From Macrotis lagotis (Eukaryota > Chordata > Mammalia > Peramelemorphia > Peramelidae), in NCBI RefSeq assembly GCF_037893015.1, contig NC_133658.1, forward strand, positions 426,837,890 to 426,901,889: 64,000 nucleotides of DNA, given 5' to 3'. The position numbers were made by a program, and so were the translations under genes. The notes under the pieces are model-generated. The model saw only the letters and a program-made list of their open reading frames with translations, searched no databases and was not told the DNA's origin. Shown one piece after another: positions 26,535-38,779 of this stretch (positions are counted from its first letter, which is position 1; each line of letters opens with the position of its first letter).

Positions 26535-26745
26535 TTATAGCATAGTGGAGTCAAAAAGGCCTAGATTCAAGTAATTACTCTGATACTCACTAGCTGTGTA
26601 ACCCTTGGTTAGTGATATAATATATTAGTATGCACAGAAAACTCTCAATTATATATTACACAAAGGCCATTGTTCTACATTGATGGAAAGATTTTTCATG
26701 CTGGGCACTCTCTACACCAGTGAAATGGCAAGTCTAAATATCAAC
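26535..26745 (+). mobile_element. Ther-1/MIR SINE
   Basis: catagtggagtcaaaaaggc, ctcactagctgtgtaaccct and the far 3' part with ttctacattgatggaaagat and acaccagtgaaatggcaag. Confidence 0.65.
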
Positions 26746-26884
26746 AACAACAAAAATATTTTTATATTATTCTCCTCCTCTCTCATTCCTCTTTCTCTTC
26801 CCTCTCTTTCTTATTATTTCTCTACCCCACTTCTTTCTCCTAGTCATCTCCTTTACAAAAAGGACTTCATTACCTCATAGTTTA

Positions 26885-26935
26885 TTTGGCACACAGTAGG
26901 CTTTTATTAAACATTTACTAATTTGACTTAACTCT
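26885..26935 (+). mobile_element. L2 3'-end remnant
   Basis: ggcacacagtaggcttttattaaacattt is the usual L2 terminal motif. Only the extreme 3' end is recognisable. Confidence 0.6.
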
Positions 26936-27400
26936 AAAGGCTATGAGAGGATAATCTTTCCAGGTTCTCAACAAACTTTGATGGTTTCCCCCTTGGGCAA
27001 GATGACATTTACAGTTTGAAGACCTGCTCATCTAAGTGCACAAAACCTTCTGCAGAAGATTGGTGAGCTGAGGATCAATATTTCTGGTCCACGGCTAACC
27101 ATGAAACCATTTAGTAAAGGATAAAGGGGTTATATTTGTGTCCAAAGAGAAGTCACAGTTCTTCCTTAGCCCGTTCTCCTTGAAATAATGAAGAATGTTT
27201 ATTGTCATTACTAAAGCTTTAGAAACGAATGTTTAACTTTGCTCCCTCCCAAACCCACCTCCCATCCCCACTCTTTCATGGCTGGTACTGAAGGCAGTGG
27301 CAGGCTCTCAAGGAAGGGGACACTGGGAGAGTTAAGGTCGTGGGACTGTTAGGGTGTGACATGAATGCAGAATGGGAAATCTTCTACCCTCTTAGAAAGA
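26936..27400. other. No recognised feature
   Basis: Unique-looking DNA with moderate GC content. No coding signal seen. Confidence 0.5.
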
Positions 27401-27575
27401 CAAAATTTTAAAGATGGAAGATGATGCTCTTGTATAACTCCCTCCTTTTTAGGAGAAGAGATTGAAAGGCTGAAAGGCGTTGCTTATGCGATGTTACACA
27501 TAGCAAGTTAGCAGAACAGGGACTAGGAGACCATGGCTCCTGACTCTCAGTCCCATGCCCTTTCCACCACACTAC
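27400..27575 (-). mobile_element. MIR-family SINE, antisense
   Basis: It contains the antisense order gaagatgatgctcttgtata, gaagagattgaaaggctgaa, acacatagcaagttagcaga and ctcagtcccatgccctttcc. Confidence 0.65.
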
Positions 27576-28048
27576 ACTGTTCAGTGCTGAGAACAAAGAC
27601 AATAAAGCTTCTTTAGAAACAGCAAAACAGAGCTTAGCCTTGCACGGGCCCTGATAAAGGCTTCCGTCCCCTCTGATTCCTGGGAACGGGCACTCTGATG
27701 AATGGGTGAGGAATACCAAAGGAGGAATCCTACATGGACTCCATTCAACAAGATACAGTCTCTTCTGCATGGTAGCCCAGGAGAGGGGGCTTTTTCCCAA
27801 AAGCTGTCCAAGTCACGGCCAAGCAATGTGCTGAATCAATGGCTCCAGACTCAGCACCAGAGAAAAGGGTCCTGCTGTTCCCATGACCATGTGATGGACA
27901 CCTCCACATTGACAGAGACACCCTCCCCCTTTGCTCCCTCCAACAACCCCACCACTGAGCCAGTCTGTTACCACAGAGAGGAAAAGAGATGGTCTTTCTT
28001 GGCAAACTTTTTAGGTGGCACATTCACATAGACTTTGGCATGACCTCC

Positions 28049-28050
<2 letters not shown>
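27576..28050. other. No firmly recognised feature; overlapping chance frames
   Basis: Frames on both strands (27702-28031 plus, 27581-27826 and 27745-28023 minus) overlap in a GC-richer patch. None has a domain, and they cannot all be real. Confidence 0.5.

Positions 28051-28117
<67 letters not shown>
28051..28117. repeat. (CT)33 microsatellite
   Basis: A 67-bp nearly perfect CT run. The Arg/Glu-repeat frame on the minus strand is an artefact of it. Confidence 0.97.
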
Positions 28118-28120
<3 letters not shown>

Positions 28121-28739
28121 TGTCTCCTAACATAGAATTTTTCCCCTTAGCTATTAAACTCATGAGGGAGCTCTCACCCTGAGAATAGTGTGATAGTGTG
28201 ATGTCCATAACCAGCACCCTTCTCCACAGACAGGAAAACAGAAAACAACTCAGGTGGTACCATTCAGACAGGTGATACTAGACTGGATCCTTCCATCATC
28301 ATTCTTATCTTTATAATTTATTTGTTTTGTGTTGGTTTTGGAACAGCATGAGACCCTAAATAAACATCATGCCCCTGCTATCATAATACACAGGGATGCC
28401 TCCTGTTAGCACAAGGTAACATGAGTAATTCTTCCAGTACTGGTTTCCTTCCTCTATACTCCAATAATTTTTATCATAGGATTTTTCTCTCTTCACAACA
28501 CTACAGCTAGTTTCATTCCATAGAAACCAGTTCTTTCCTATTATCAAGTCCTCCTAAGTAAGATGAAGGAAGTACCAGAGGAATTAGTTACTACTCCTTT
28601 CAGTTATCTATGACAGCTTCAGGGTGACAGGATCTTCCTGCTGTACACAGTGATTCCTGCACCCTCTTCCATTTCTTTGATTCATAGTACTCCATTATCT
28701 CTAGGAGCTTAGAAAAATGTTGGGGCATTTTAAGTAGAC
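28118..28739. other. No recognised feature
   Basis: Unique-looking DNA with only a 63-codon minus-strand chance frame. Confidence 0.5.
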
Positions 28740-28744
28740 CTAGT

Positions 28745-28922
28745 CAGTCAATGAGAAAGTATTTCTTCAATACTTACTAAGAGTCAGTTCCTTTGCTTAA
28801 TACTGGCAATATAATGACAAAAATCCCTGTCATCAAAGAGCTTGCATTTTATCTGGGAAAATAATACATGAGCATACATGCAACCAATACGAGGTATTTA
28901 TCATAGAATACAAGGTGATGTA

Positions 28923-28981
<59 letters not shown>

Positions 28982-29130
28982 GGGAAGCACAAACAGTCAG
29001 AGAGATAAAGAAATATAAGGCAGTCATTGAGTTAAAGCCTTAAAGGAAGCTGGGATTCTAAAAGGGACAGGAATACTGGGAAGGTAGACTCATATTGCTG
29101 TAGAGAATATTTAGGTGGTATATTGTTTCA
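28745..29130 (+). mobile_element. L2-like LINE fragment split by a TG repeat
   Basis: The text tacttactaagagtcagttcc, caaagagcttgcattttatct and, after the TG tract, ttaaaggaagctgggattct follows the pattern of a widespread L2-associated segment. Confidence 0.5.
28924..28979. repeat. (TG)27 microsatellite
   Basis: About 55 bp of uninterrupted TG inside the L2-like fragment. Confidence 0.97.
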
Positions 29131-29924
29131 AGAAATTTCTTTTTTATATAAAGGAAGTGAAATGGATTCTGAAAAAAATATGAACAATCATATTAGAAAC
29201 TGCTTTAAAACTGAATTCAAAGATAGTGTCAAGAAATGTGCCTTTTGTTAGTGCAAGGGGTATTGTAGAAAACTTGTAGTCACTGGCTTCCAGCCCAAAC
29301 TCTGAAACAACTCTAATTTAAGAGTCCAGGGACTTACTGAGAATGAGAGTGACAATCAGACTCTTTTGTGTATTTTCCCTACCTTTTATTAGGAAATACT
29401 TTTCTAAAAGGGTGATTTTTGTGTTAAGCCAATTATATAACAGAAAACTGAAAGGCAGATCATGAACAAAATTTGTGAAACTCTAGTCAAAATGTTTTGG
29501 AGGGTATTAAAATCCCCAAAAGGATCAGGTCCTCTAGACCTTTGAAGTTTGAGAGTGATCCTTATTTAACTTGAGGGGTTTCCAGTTTTTACCCTCAACA
29601 GTGAGCCTACCCTAACTTAAGTACAATGTCTCCAGCTTTAAGGAAGAAGATGAAAAGATGACTTTTTAATTTTCCTTTCATATACAGGAAAAGCTCCATC
29701 TCTGATATAGATCTCTGTTTCACAATTTTCCCAATTTAAAAATCTATATCTTATGGGACTCAGAGTAGAAGCTAAAACTTTAATTTGGGAATCCAAATGC
29801 AGAGAGCAAAGGCTTTATTGGAACATTTAAAAGAAGCAAGGTATTAAAGCTACACAGAATAAGCACTTTCTAGTTCTACTGAAAATAATTACCCAGACCA
29901 GAAATACAGGTGGTGTTTCATATA
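29131..29924. other. No recognised feature
   Basis: No coding or repeat signature found. Confidence 0.5.
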
Positions 29925-30135
29925 ATATTTTCTTGAATGTTATTTCATTTACTTTTTCATATTCATCTTTTTGTAAGCTTTTGAATTTTAAATTTTTCTT
30001 CCTCCTTCCTTCCTCCTACCTCTTTCCCCTCCCTCCCATGACAGTGAGTAATTTGATATCACTTTCCACACATTTCCATCATATAACGCTTTTGCAAAAT
30101 TTCTATCTTAGCAATTACACATTGACAGTTTATAT
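29925..30135 (-). mobile_element. L1 3'UTR fragment, antisense
   Basis: Plus-strand order: a T-rich start, ttttgaattttaaatttttc, a cctccttccttcctcc pyrimidine stretch, gacagtgagtaatttgatat and catcatataacg. This mirrors the 59345-59530 L1 end. Confidence 0.75.
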
Positions 30136-30139
30136 ATTA

Positions 30140-30715
30140 GATCCTTTTGCTATTGCCAAATTATACAAAAGAGAAAGAGATAGAAAGAGACAGAGAGAGC
30201 CTTAAAAAGGCATTGGTTATTTCAACCAGGGGGAAATAAAGTCACCATTAATTTTTATAGAAAATTATGAAAATATGCATATGCACATATATGCATATTT
30301 TCTAACTAAAATAGATATTGCTTTTTATCCCAATTTTAATTTAGAAAATTAAATAATCATTTTTAAAAACTCTGTTCCTTTTTACACACCAGGGGTTTAT
30401 TTTTCTTCTCTGTTAGGCAGGTGTCCACAAGCAAGACGGTTTCCCAGAAGGAAGGGAGAGAATAGAGAGAAATGGGAACTCTAACAAACAGATGGAGTTT
30501 TAAAATACATATTTCTTCACTAATAAATTTATGATCATAATAAAAGTGTACTTGGGAAAGAATATATTCCCTGAGAATAATATCTCTCATTTCTAATTTG
30601 AGTAGAAAATGATGGAAGAGATATTTTGGAGGGAATGGATGAGGACTATTTATCTATGTAAGCTCATATCTGTAAACAAAGACTTGTTCAAAACAGGGTA
30701 TGACACTGGCAATTT
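30140..30715. other. No recognised feature
   Basis: AT-rich DNA with a short GAGA run at about 30168-30198. Confidence 0.5.
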
Positions 30716-30718
30716 AAT

Positions 30719-31080
30719 AAGTCAAACAAAAAGTACTTATTAAGGAACAAAATATAACCTATACCTTAAAGGAATTCACAGTTTAATGGAGGAGGCAATA
30801 AGAAAACAAGTTATATGTAAGATAAATCATTAGATCAATAAATATTAATCACTTTCCATGTTCTAGGTTCTGTGCTAAACACTTGGGATACAAGAAAGTA
30901 AAAGAAAGAAACAAAGAAAAAAGAAACAAAGAAACAAAAAAAGAAAGAGAAAAGAAAGATAGAATGGAAGAATGTCATTCTTTCCTCAAGAAGCTTTCAG
31001 TTTAATGGAGGAAAAGAACATATAAACTGTACCTAGAAAGGGGATTGAGGGGTAGAAACGTTCTAAAGCATGGTGGGAAA
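30719..31080 (+). mobile_element. L2-like LINE fragment with internal AAAGA tract
   Basis: ctataccttaaaggaattcac, tccatgttctaggttctgtg, aaacacttgggatacaagaaag and then, after an AAAGA/AAACA-rich tract (30895-30960), caagaagctttcagtttaat. Confidence 0.5.
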
Positions 31081-31084
31081 ATTA

Positions 31085-31910
31085 TAGAAGTTCCAAAGTA
31101 GTGCAGGTAAATGAGAAATGAGATATTCTAAAGTTGAACTCTTTACTTAAATGAAGGCTTGGAGTTCTTGGATCCCCTCTTCAATCTGAGGGACTGAGGG
31201 AAATGATGAGGTGAAGCAGAAAGGCTGATAGGATCTTGCAGGATGATCATACTTTCCCAATAATGAACTATACTTGTTGCCAAAAAAAAGTGCCAAATGG
31301 TAGACGTGATCCAAAATGAAGGTTGTGATTAGGACAGAGTGGAGTTGAACTGATTCACTAAGGGGTCAATATGGGTTAAAGAAAAGTGGCAAGTGAAGGA
31401 GTTATGGTCTGGTAAAGAGCTGAGGGGTTGAAGTGTTGGAGATCATAGTGTGGACAAAGAGAAGAGTTTGGTAAGGGAAAGCAGAGGGAAAACTGGAAAG
31501 AAAATAGATTTACAAACAAGCAATTGAGTTTATATTATTTGTTAATATATAACTATTTCTTATACTGAAAATGGAAGGAGGTTTCTGTTTCTATTACTTA
31601 ATAATTAGTAAAATAAAAGAGATCGTATAAGGAAATATTATGTATATGTGTGTATATGGTATAAAATGCATATATATATTTATATATTCAATGTGTATAT
31701 TTGTGTGTGGATAAACAAGAACCAGCTGCTATAATGAGGTCTTAAATGAAGTGGCCAACTGAGTAACAAGATCCATTGATTGCTATCTTTTCCCTTGGTT
31801 CTCTGAAACTAATTTTGAGTTTTGAAGCATTTGAAAATAAGTTTTATTCAATACTTGGAAATGTAATTTTGAGAATCAATGGAACTTGAAAATGTGTAAT
31901 GCATAAAGGT
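31085..31910. other. No recognised feature
   Basis: AT-rich DNA; a TATG/TA-rich patch at about 31640-31710. No coding signal. Confidence 0.45.
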
Positions 31911-31912
31911 GG

Positions 31913-31916
<4 letters not shown>

Positions 31917-31949
<33 letters not shown>
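31917..31949. repeat. (TA)n microsatellite
   Basis: About 33 bp of pure TA. Confidence 0.95.
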
Positions 31950-31954
<5 letters not shown>

Positions 31955-31984
31955 GACATATAATAAGGAGTCTTAAAAGATATC

Positions 31985-32145
31985 TCTAATACAGATCTTT
32001 GTTATCTAGTAACCTTGGACAACTTTCTTAACCTCTCTGAATCTCAGTTTCTCCAGCTATAAAATGGAGATACTAATGTTACATACCTCTTTCATAAAGT
32101 TGTGTTGAGGAAAACACTTTGCAAATCTTAAATCAATGAGAATCA
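31985..32145 (+). mobile_element. MIR SINE
   Basis: gtaaccttggacaactttct, gaatctcagtttctccagct, ataaaatggagatactaatg and the ttgtgttgaggaaaac end. Confidence 0.8.
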
Positions 32146-32169
32146 TTGCTCAGTTAATAAATAAAAATA

Positions 32170-32645
32170 TCTATGCATAAACACTGCTGTCAAGAGTCCA
32201 ACTCTGGCCACTTTGAATGCTAAATGTGTTTGCCCAAAAGACTTTTTAACAGAGAACTCACACTAGTTAAGCATTCACTTGGAGGTCAGAAGAAATGATA
32301 TGAGGATGCTCCCCCCAAAAAAATCTTTGAAGAAGTTTAGAATTGATTTGAGAAATGGGAGACACTGACAAAGAACCATCTAGCATGGGGTGCCTACATG
32401 AAAAAGGCATTGTGCTTTATGAGCAAAGCAGAATTGTAGTAGCTCCAAAGAAACATGAGAAATGAAAATTTAGACATCTCCGTTTAAAATGTTCAGATGG
32501 ACAATTTGTGCTTGACCTATGGTAGAATGTTCTGAACTTATGCTAGTATGATCAGTCACAGTTGGACACATTGTATTTTGACCCTGACATAGGGTTGTCA
32601 TTTTCCTCCTCTTTGAGGATGAAGAGCAACCAGAGATTCTATGAA
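32170..32645 (+). mobile_element. RTE-type LINE 3' end
   Basis: The 3' part contains agcaaagcagaattgtagtagctccaaagaaacatgagaaatg and, reading on, a degraded ending corresponding to MDxLCLxxGRxF..YASMISHSWTHC.LTLT, a Cys/His-containing C-terminus that I associate with marsupial RTE (BovB-like) elements. It finishes with tcattttcctcctctttgagg, the same tail type as the SINEs at 23236 and 24352. It is 5'-truncated and mutated. Clade assignment is from memory. Confidence 0.65.
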
Positions 32646-32649
32646 TTGC

Positions 32650-33280
32650 TCTAAATGGAAAAAAAGAATTCATACCTGGTTGTCAGTCCTATGGAGGACA
32701 ACCTGTAGACAGCCTTCTAGTCTGGTTGTCAGAAGGAAGACATACAGCTCTTCAATGTGCTGAAGTTATTTTACCTTGATTGAGCTTACCAGAACTTATC
32801 CTCCACTGATTCAGCTTTCACGATTATTCATAATGAAGAATCAGCAGTAAGTTCTAGGGAGAGCCATGTAACTATCTTAATTAAACACACTGGCCTATAC
32901 CTCTCCACTTCCCCATCTTGAAGAGTTATTTTTGAATGGAGAAAGTCTGACAGAACACAGCTTCTGGCCCCTTGAACCTTACTAACCTAGAAAAAGCATT
33001 CTGATGTCTATGGAGAGGATAGTGCAGCATGGAAACAAAGACAACTAAATGCAAACTGAGCCGAGACATCTGTATCCAATACATAAAGAATTTGACTTGA
33101 ATACAAACAACTGCATGAGTATACCATGAGGGGTGGAGAGAAAATGAACATTTTCTGTGAAATATCAGTGGCATGTAAGTTTACACAGGTTGCGTGCGGG
33201 TGATGGGAATCACAGCTGTTTGGCCCTAAGAACCTTCACTCCATATGATTTGGGAATCAATTGCAAGCACTTTGAGTCTT
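32650..33280. other. No recognised feature
   Basis: Unique-looking DNA. The 82-codon minus-strand frame at 32926-33174 has no domain. Confidence 0.5.
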
Positions 33281-33284
33281 TTCT

Positions 33285-33535
33285 TTTAAATAATAATAAC
33301 AATGTTAAATCACATTTATATAGCACTTTAAGTTTACTTTGAGAGAAACAAACATCGCATGCTGGAATGAGCACTCAATTTGGTATGTGGACTTGAAATC
33401 TTGACTCTCAAATAATACTCCTAAATAATTTTAAGGGGGTTATCGCTTTTCCATGGTCCTCAATTTCCTCCTCTTTGAAATGAAAAGTTTGAACTGGTCA
33501 GGTCTAATAGATGGTCTGACTAGTTTTGCTAAATT
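33285..33535 (+). mobile_element. Two short MIR-family remnants
   Basis: 33285-33340 has the tcacatttatatagcacttt antisense MIR start. 33350-33535 has gagcactcaatttggtatgt, tcctcaatttcctcctcttt and ctaatagatggtctgact, a sense SINE 3' part running into the CCTT repeat. Confidence 0.5.
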
Positions 33536-33544
33536 GTCTCCCTC

Positions 33545-33621
33545 CCTTCCTTCCTTCCTTCCTTCCTTCCTTCCTTCCTTCCTTCCTTCCTTCCTTCCTT
33601 CCTTCCTTCCTTCCTTCCTTC
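33545..33621. repeat. (CCTT)n microsatellite
   Basis: About 77 bp of CTTC/CCTT tetranucleotide repeats. The PSFLPSFL-repeat frame across it is an artefact. Confidence 0.97.
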
Positions 33622-33864
33622 TTTTCTCTTTCTTTCAGAGATTTCTAGCTGAGGAGGCAAAAGGAAGGAATATAATTCAGAAATGAAGTTATGTAAAAAA
33701 AATCAATCAACATTTTAAAAGGGAAGAATTAGCAAAAGCAGCAAAGTCACTTCAAAATATGAAATTCAGTTAATAATTATACAAATTAGAAAAAAATTAA
33801 AATATTTTGTCTATGATACTATGCTGTTGATTGGGAAATTATCATAAAAAACAAAATTTTGGGT

Positions 33865-33865
<1 letters not shown>

Positions 33866-33905
<40 letters not shown>

Positions 33906-33985
33906 TAGTAGTAGGAACTAGGTTCAGAAATTAGTAGTAGTAGCATCAGCAGCAACAGTAGCAGCAATGATAATGATAATAATAA
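33866..33985. repeat. (AGT)n microsatellite with degenerate extension
   Basis: A clean AGT run at 33866-33913 is followed by interrupted AGT/AGC/AAT triplets. Confidence 0.93.
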
Positions 33986-34184
33986 TGAAAAGTTTGACCT
34001 GAATGATATAGTTCTAAACCTTAGAAACTGATGAGCTCCTGATACCTTTCTTTAGGGACACAAATATATACATACATATTTGACATTATATATCTGTGTA
34101 TGCATGTATGTATCCTGACTCTGCTACTTATATGCACTCATGACATTTTTTAAGAACGGTAGAAGGAATAAGTATTTAAGTACT

Positions 34185-34405
34185 GTCCATATGCTAAGAG
34201 TTATGCTAAATGCTTTGTAAACATTATCTCTTTTGATAATCACAACAACCCTGTGAGGAAGGTGTTATTTCTATTTTACAGATAAGGAAACTGAGGTAAA
34301 CTGAAGTTAAGTAACTTGTTTAATATCACACAGCTAGGAAGTGTCTGAGTCCAGACTTAAACTCAAGTTTTTCTGACTCCTCATCTTTTATCTACTTATC
34401 ACCAC
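34185..34405 (-). mobile_element. MIR SINE, antisense, near full length
   Basis: aatgctttgtaaacattatctc, aaccctgtgaggaaggtgtt, ttttacagataaggaaactg, aatatcacacagctaggaagtg and aactcaagtttttctgact are in antisense MIR order. Confidence 0.9.
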
Positions 34406-34679
34406 CTGCTTAATTGTACACATCATCTCCCCCTAAAACTCATTTTATTCATTTGACAAAGAGAAGGACATCCTGCATCACCTCCTTCTTGGAAATGGCA
34501 ACTGGTATTTAGGTCTTTTCAAAATGACAAAGTAAGGTTTCTGGAGAAGGATTCAAGGGATTTGGGATAATTTCATCTGGAGAAAAAAAGGTATTTAAAG
34601 CTATTTTTTATTCCATGAAAAAATCATTTATATGGAATATAGATCAAGAAACATTGTTTTAATCTATGGTAGAGTCAAA

Positions 34680-34825
34680 AATCTTGGACTTGGAGGAGAT
34701 GAGTTCAGAACTGAATTGCTCCATAAAATTGACTATATGACTATAAATCCATTAAGTTAGGGAGTTGGATTAGATGCTTGGTGAGGCCACTTCCAGCTCT
34801 AAATAGATGACACAATGCTGTGTAA
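34680..34825 (+). mobile_element. MIR-related SINE fragment
   Basis: gaggagatgagttcagaac, gactatatgactataaatcc and the ggattagatgcttggtgaggccacttccagctctaaat 3' part. Confidence 0.65.
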
Positions 34826-34829
34826 TTAT

Positions 34830-35690
34830 AATCTAGGACACTCAGGCCAGCTTCCTTAGAACTGGGCTGCCATCTTATTTCATTCTTCTATCTCAAGCAC
34901 CACCAGGGAGCATGACACATAATAGGAACATAAGAATATTCCTACTACTGCTAATTACCACCACTACTAAGCAATATTAAAATGGCAGCAGAATTTGAGT
35001 CATCTTAAAGATGGTGGATCACCATCATACTAAATGATTACAGTTAAAGAATTCTTCCTTTATCTTAAACATTAAACTATGACATTATCCATTGTCCATG
35101 CAGTATGTGATTCAATAACTATTTGGGGAATTTATAGTTTGTGTGAGATTTCTTTGGGCATTTGTTGGAAAGTTTCTTGTGTCAAAGCAAAGCATCAAAG
35201 TGATTACAAAGTATTGACAGTTGAATTGAATAGCTAACAAAATGTTTAAAACACAGATTTAGTGGGGATATGTGAGTTATTAGGCATTAAAAATATTTCT
35301 TTAAGAAATTAAGTGATTACCTTTTCTTAAAATTGCCCCTTCCCCCCATTTCCCAAAGCTACTGATTTTAGAATTTTTTAATCTATTATTTTCTCCTTAA
35401 GAAACAGTGGTTTACTTTAGAGTATGAACTATAATAATTTTTAGAAAATTGTGAAATTATTTTCTCATGTCCTGGGTATTTGTAAATTTAAAAGTCTACC
35501 TATACAACACAATATCTCATGCCACGATTCTAGGAGGATTTTCTTTTTTTAAGATCTAGGTCTAAAGACTGGAAAGAGGAACAAGTTATTTGAAGAACTT
35601 AATTTTTTTCCTATATTCAATACAAATGAGTCCCTATCAAAGTCAAAGGATCAGTCAAATAAATTTACTAACAAATTGAATGGAAAGATT
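34830..35690. other. No recognised feature
   Basis: AT-rich unique-looking DNA. Confidence 0.5.
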
Positions 35691-35699
35691 AAAAATTGA

Positions 35700-36000
35700 T
35701 AATTATGGAATATGATTTAAGAACTAGAAGAGTCTTGAGAGATCAAAATCATAAAATTATTGTATCCAATAGAATGTGACTGAGCTGTAGGAGCTTATAA
35801 TGAATGATTCAGAGAAACAAGGAAGACATATAAATTGATGCAAAGTGAAGTTAACAGAACCAGAAAGACAAAACATATGGATACAACAATAGGGAAATGG
35901 AAATGTTACAGTAAAATAATAAAAATGAGTTCCAAATTGAATGCACTAGTATGACCAGATTTTGTCCTGTTAACAGTTAAGAAAATTGTAAAATTGCATG
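35700..36000 (+). mobile_element. L1 ORF2 3'-terminal fragment
   Basis: gaatgattcagagaaacaag, aaattgatgcaaagtgaagt and taacagaaccagaaagacaa match the L1 ORF2 end seen at 54430-54475. Both ends are vague. Confidence 0.65.
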
Positions 36001-36329
36001 CTATCAGATTTTGTAGTTGTATGATTACTTTTTGCCAAATAGATATTTTTCCTCAATTCTTTTAATTTTATTCTTTGATACAAGGGATGACTTTCAAGGG
36101 AAAGCTTGGACATATTTGGAAGTGAAACTGATGCCAAAAATAATAATCTTAAAAGTAGTGTCATCCATGTGTTACATATTTCAAGACTTTGTCCTATTCT
36201 TTTGGATCCTAGAGAAAATGGGAAAATATATACACAGCCCTTTCTTTTCTCTCTCTCTCTCTCCCCATTCTCTACCATTGCAAAGATGACCCTGTTTTAA
36301 GGATGAGACTTCTTTCTTCACAATCTCCC

Positions 36330-36420
36330 TTTAATATAATTTTAGAGAGCTGTCTCAGACACACAGATTAAGTAACCTTCTCAGGGTCACACAACAAGTA
36401 AGAAAACACCTGACAAAATC
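36330..36420 (-). mobile_element. MIR fragment, antisense
   Basis: agattaagtaaccttctcag followed by ggtcacacaacaagtaag. Only the core is left. Confidence 0.5.
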
Positions 36421-36424
36421 TGAG

Positions 36425-36850
36425 AAGGGAATTTTTATTGAAACGTCAAAGAAAGAAAAGTAGATCTCGTATCAGACATCTTGGAAAGATAAATTTGTCT
36501 TCCAATGAGTAATTCTTGACTAGAGATCTTTTTGATATCTTAGTCACAGCTTAATTAAGCAGGGAGATAGTGTCCATACTATCTCAAACATGCATCAGCT
36601 CTTGAAGCTCTGATGTTAGTTGTTATTCCCCATAATGATTACATGTTGGTTCCTTGCAACCGCCAGTATGTAGAATCAGGTGACTTTCCCTCATTGTTGT
36701 TTGGAGTTCAAGACAAAATGAAAACCAGTGGCTGACAGTTAAAGAGAAAGTATATTGAGCTTCAATTTGATGAACAACTAGCACTGTTCAAAGGTAGAAA
36801 GAACTACTCTAAAAGGAATATTCCAATCCCTTGGAGATTTTCAAGAGGAA
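36425..36850. other. No recognised feature
   Basis: Unique-looking DNA up to the WSINE1 target. Confidence 0.5.
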
Positions 36851-36872
36851 ACTCACATGTCAAGGATGGTTT

Positions 36873-37020
36873 CTTTTAAGGTTTTTGCAAGGCAATGGGG
36901 TTAAGTGGCTTGCCCAAGGCCACACAGCTAGGTAATTATTAAGTGTCTGAGGTTGGATTTGAAGTCAGGTACTCCTGACTCCAGGGCTGGTGCTCTATCC
37001 ACTGCGCCACCTAGCCGCCC
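36873..37020 (-). mobile_element. WSINE1-type CORE-SINE with TSD
   Basis: Antisense full-length copy: ggtttttgcaaggcaatggg, cttgcccaaggccacacagc, aattattaagtgtctgaggt and the head ccactgcgccacctagccgcc. The flanks catgtcaaggatg (36856-36868) and catgtcagggatg (37021-37033) differ at one position. Confidence 0.93.
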
Positions 37021-37039
37021 CATGTCAGGGATGTTTTAC

Positions 37040-38765
37040 AAGAGATATATATGTATATCTACACCTATGTATAGACACCTATAAATTGTACTAGATGACT
37101 CTGATATTCCTTCTAATTCTGAGACTCTGAGTCTATGAGGCCCTCTAAAACCGGGTTCCAAACTCCCTTCTTAACCTTATCTTGCATTACATCCCTATAC
37201 TATAATACCCAGCCAAATTGAATTATTTACAGACCCCAATCTCATACTGCCTCTGTGTATTCAAGTTGGCCCAACTTGCCTGGACAAGTCAGTCAGCCTC
37301 AATCCCAAATTTTCTTGCTCTCCAAATGACTTCATAATCATTTGGGTCTTTGCCTGTCCTGGCCTATTTTCAAAACCTTCTGTAGCTAAACACATTTGTC
37401 TCATAAAATAATAGCATGCTAAAATTCCCAAAGATCTAACATTGATCATGAATGCAGTTATATCAAAAGTTTCCAAAATGCTTAGACACTTTTCAGTTTT
37501 TAAAGTTCTATCTTTGGTTTGTTCCAACACACTCTGTTGGGTTGGTGTAACATTTCTTTTCTAAGAACTCTTCAAATTGTAATAGTTTCGGTATTTATTG
37601 ATTCATTGATTCATTCATTTCTTTAATAATTTATATCAAAGCAAATTTTATACAAAACTTCAAACTTTCCTCCTTCAAATGCTGAAATAACTCTATAGCA
37701 ACATTTTCCTCCTTATGTAAATATATTTTATAGAATTGGAAGAGTTGATCTGAGTGTAACCCAAGACCCAAAATCCATTGATATGGAATCTTCTCCTCAT
37801 TGGTGGAGTTCAATGACTCAAACCAGCATAAGGGACAGAGGAGGATTTAGTGAGAAGGGAAAAGCTGTAGAAAAGAAACATCTGGTCCTATCAGTCTCTT
37901 TTTATTCACATTCTGGTTTCCATCTTTGGGAGATGAGCAATGCTGACCTTTTTCTGTGATTGATGGAGACAAAGACTGGCAAGAAACTGATGCTAGAATG
38001 GATATATAAGTTTGGTTTATTCAAAGGACCAACTAATTGCTCAGTTTTCATTTCCTAACTATAAAATCATAGAAAATCAGGAATGAGAGGAACTTAAAAC
38101 TAACCTGGTCAATTTATCATACAGAGTTTGGCATTCAGTGTAGGGAATTGGTGTTTCTCCTAGAAGGTGTGGCTTATAGCAACAGGATGCATGCCTATAG
38201 GTAGTTCTTGAAATTTGCAATGCTAGCTCATTTTCAACTTTTGTATCTGAAAGAAATAGCTTATTTCCTTCCTAGGGCTCCTGAATTCTCTGCTTTAAAT
38301 TAAAGTGGAAAGGATATTTTAATAAAAATTAATCAGAATTGTCTTGACTCTGCTCTCTTATCAATTTGGATTCCAAATCACCTCCCTTCTTGGTTAGTTT
38401 TCCTTCCCTCTCCCACCTCTATTCCCCTTTACTCAATCAGCACATAGATTGAAATGTTATACTATGGTAAAAATGATAGCACTCATAGCACTGACATCAT
38501 AGTGTCTTGGGAAACTGCCCTCACCATGGTATAGTATTAATTTTCAATCAATATCTGTAGCCTGTCTTCTGTAATTTGTCCTTGAATTTTTATGGTAAAA
38601 CTAATGACCTAAAAGTTGTTTTACTAGGCATTTTTGGTCTCAGTCTCAATCTTCTTTTTCCCACATTCAACAGCATTGTTCCACTACAGCCACCATTCTA
38701 GTAGTTTTCTTCTGGATGGGAACAACTTTATTAATAACATATTTGGAAGATGAAAACATCTTTAT
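37040..38765. other. Mostly unassigned DNA
   Basis: 37130-37280 may be an L2 remnant (cagaccccaatctcatactg). A MIR-related start (aaaatcatagaaaatcagga) lies near 38062. Otherwise nothing is recognised; minus frames at 37261-37530 and 37631-37813 have no domain. Confidence 0.4.
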
Positions 38766-38779
38766 AAGTTAGAACAGTG

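Noticed and set aside
27581-28031. Three overlapping open frames in a GC-richer patch
   Set aside because: They overlap on both strands, show no recognisable domain, and partly fall in an antisense SINE.
28011-28217. Arg/Glu repeat open frame
   Set aside because: It is the translation of a CT microsatellite.
33453-33686. PSFL-repeat open frame
   Set aside because: It is the translation of the CCTT microsatellite.
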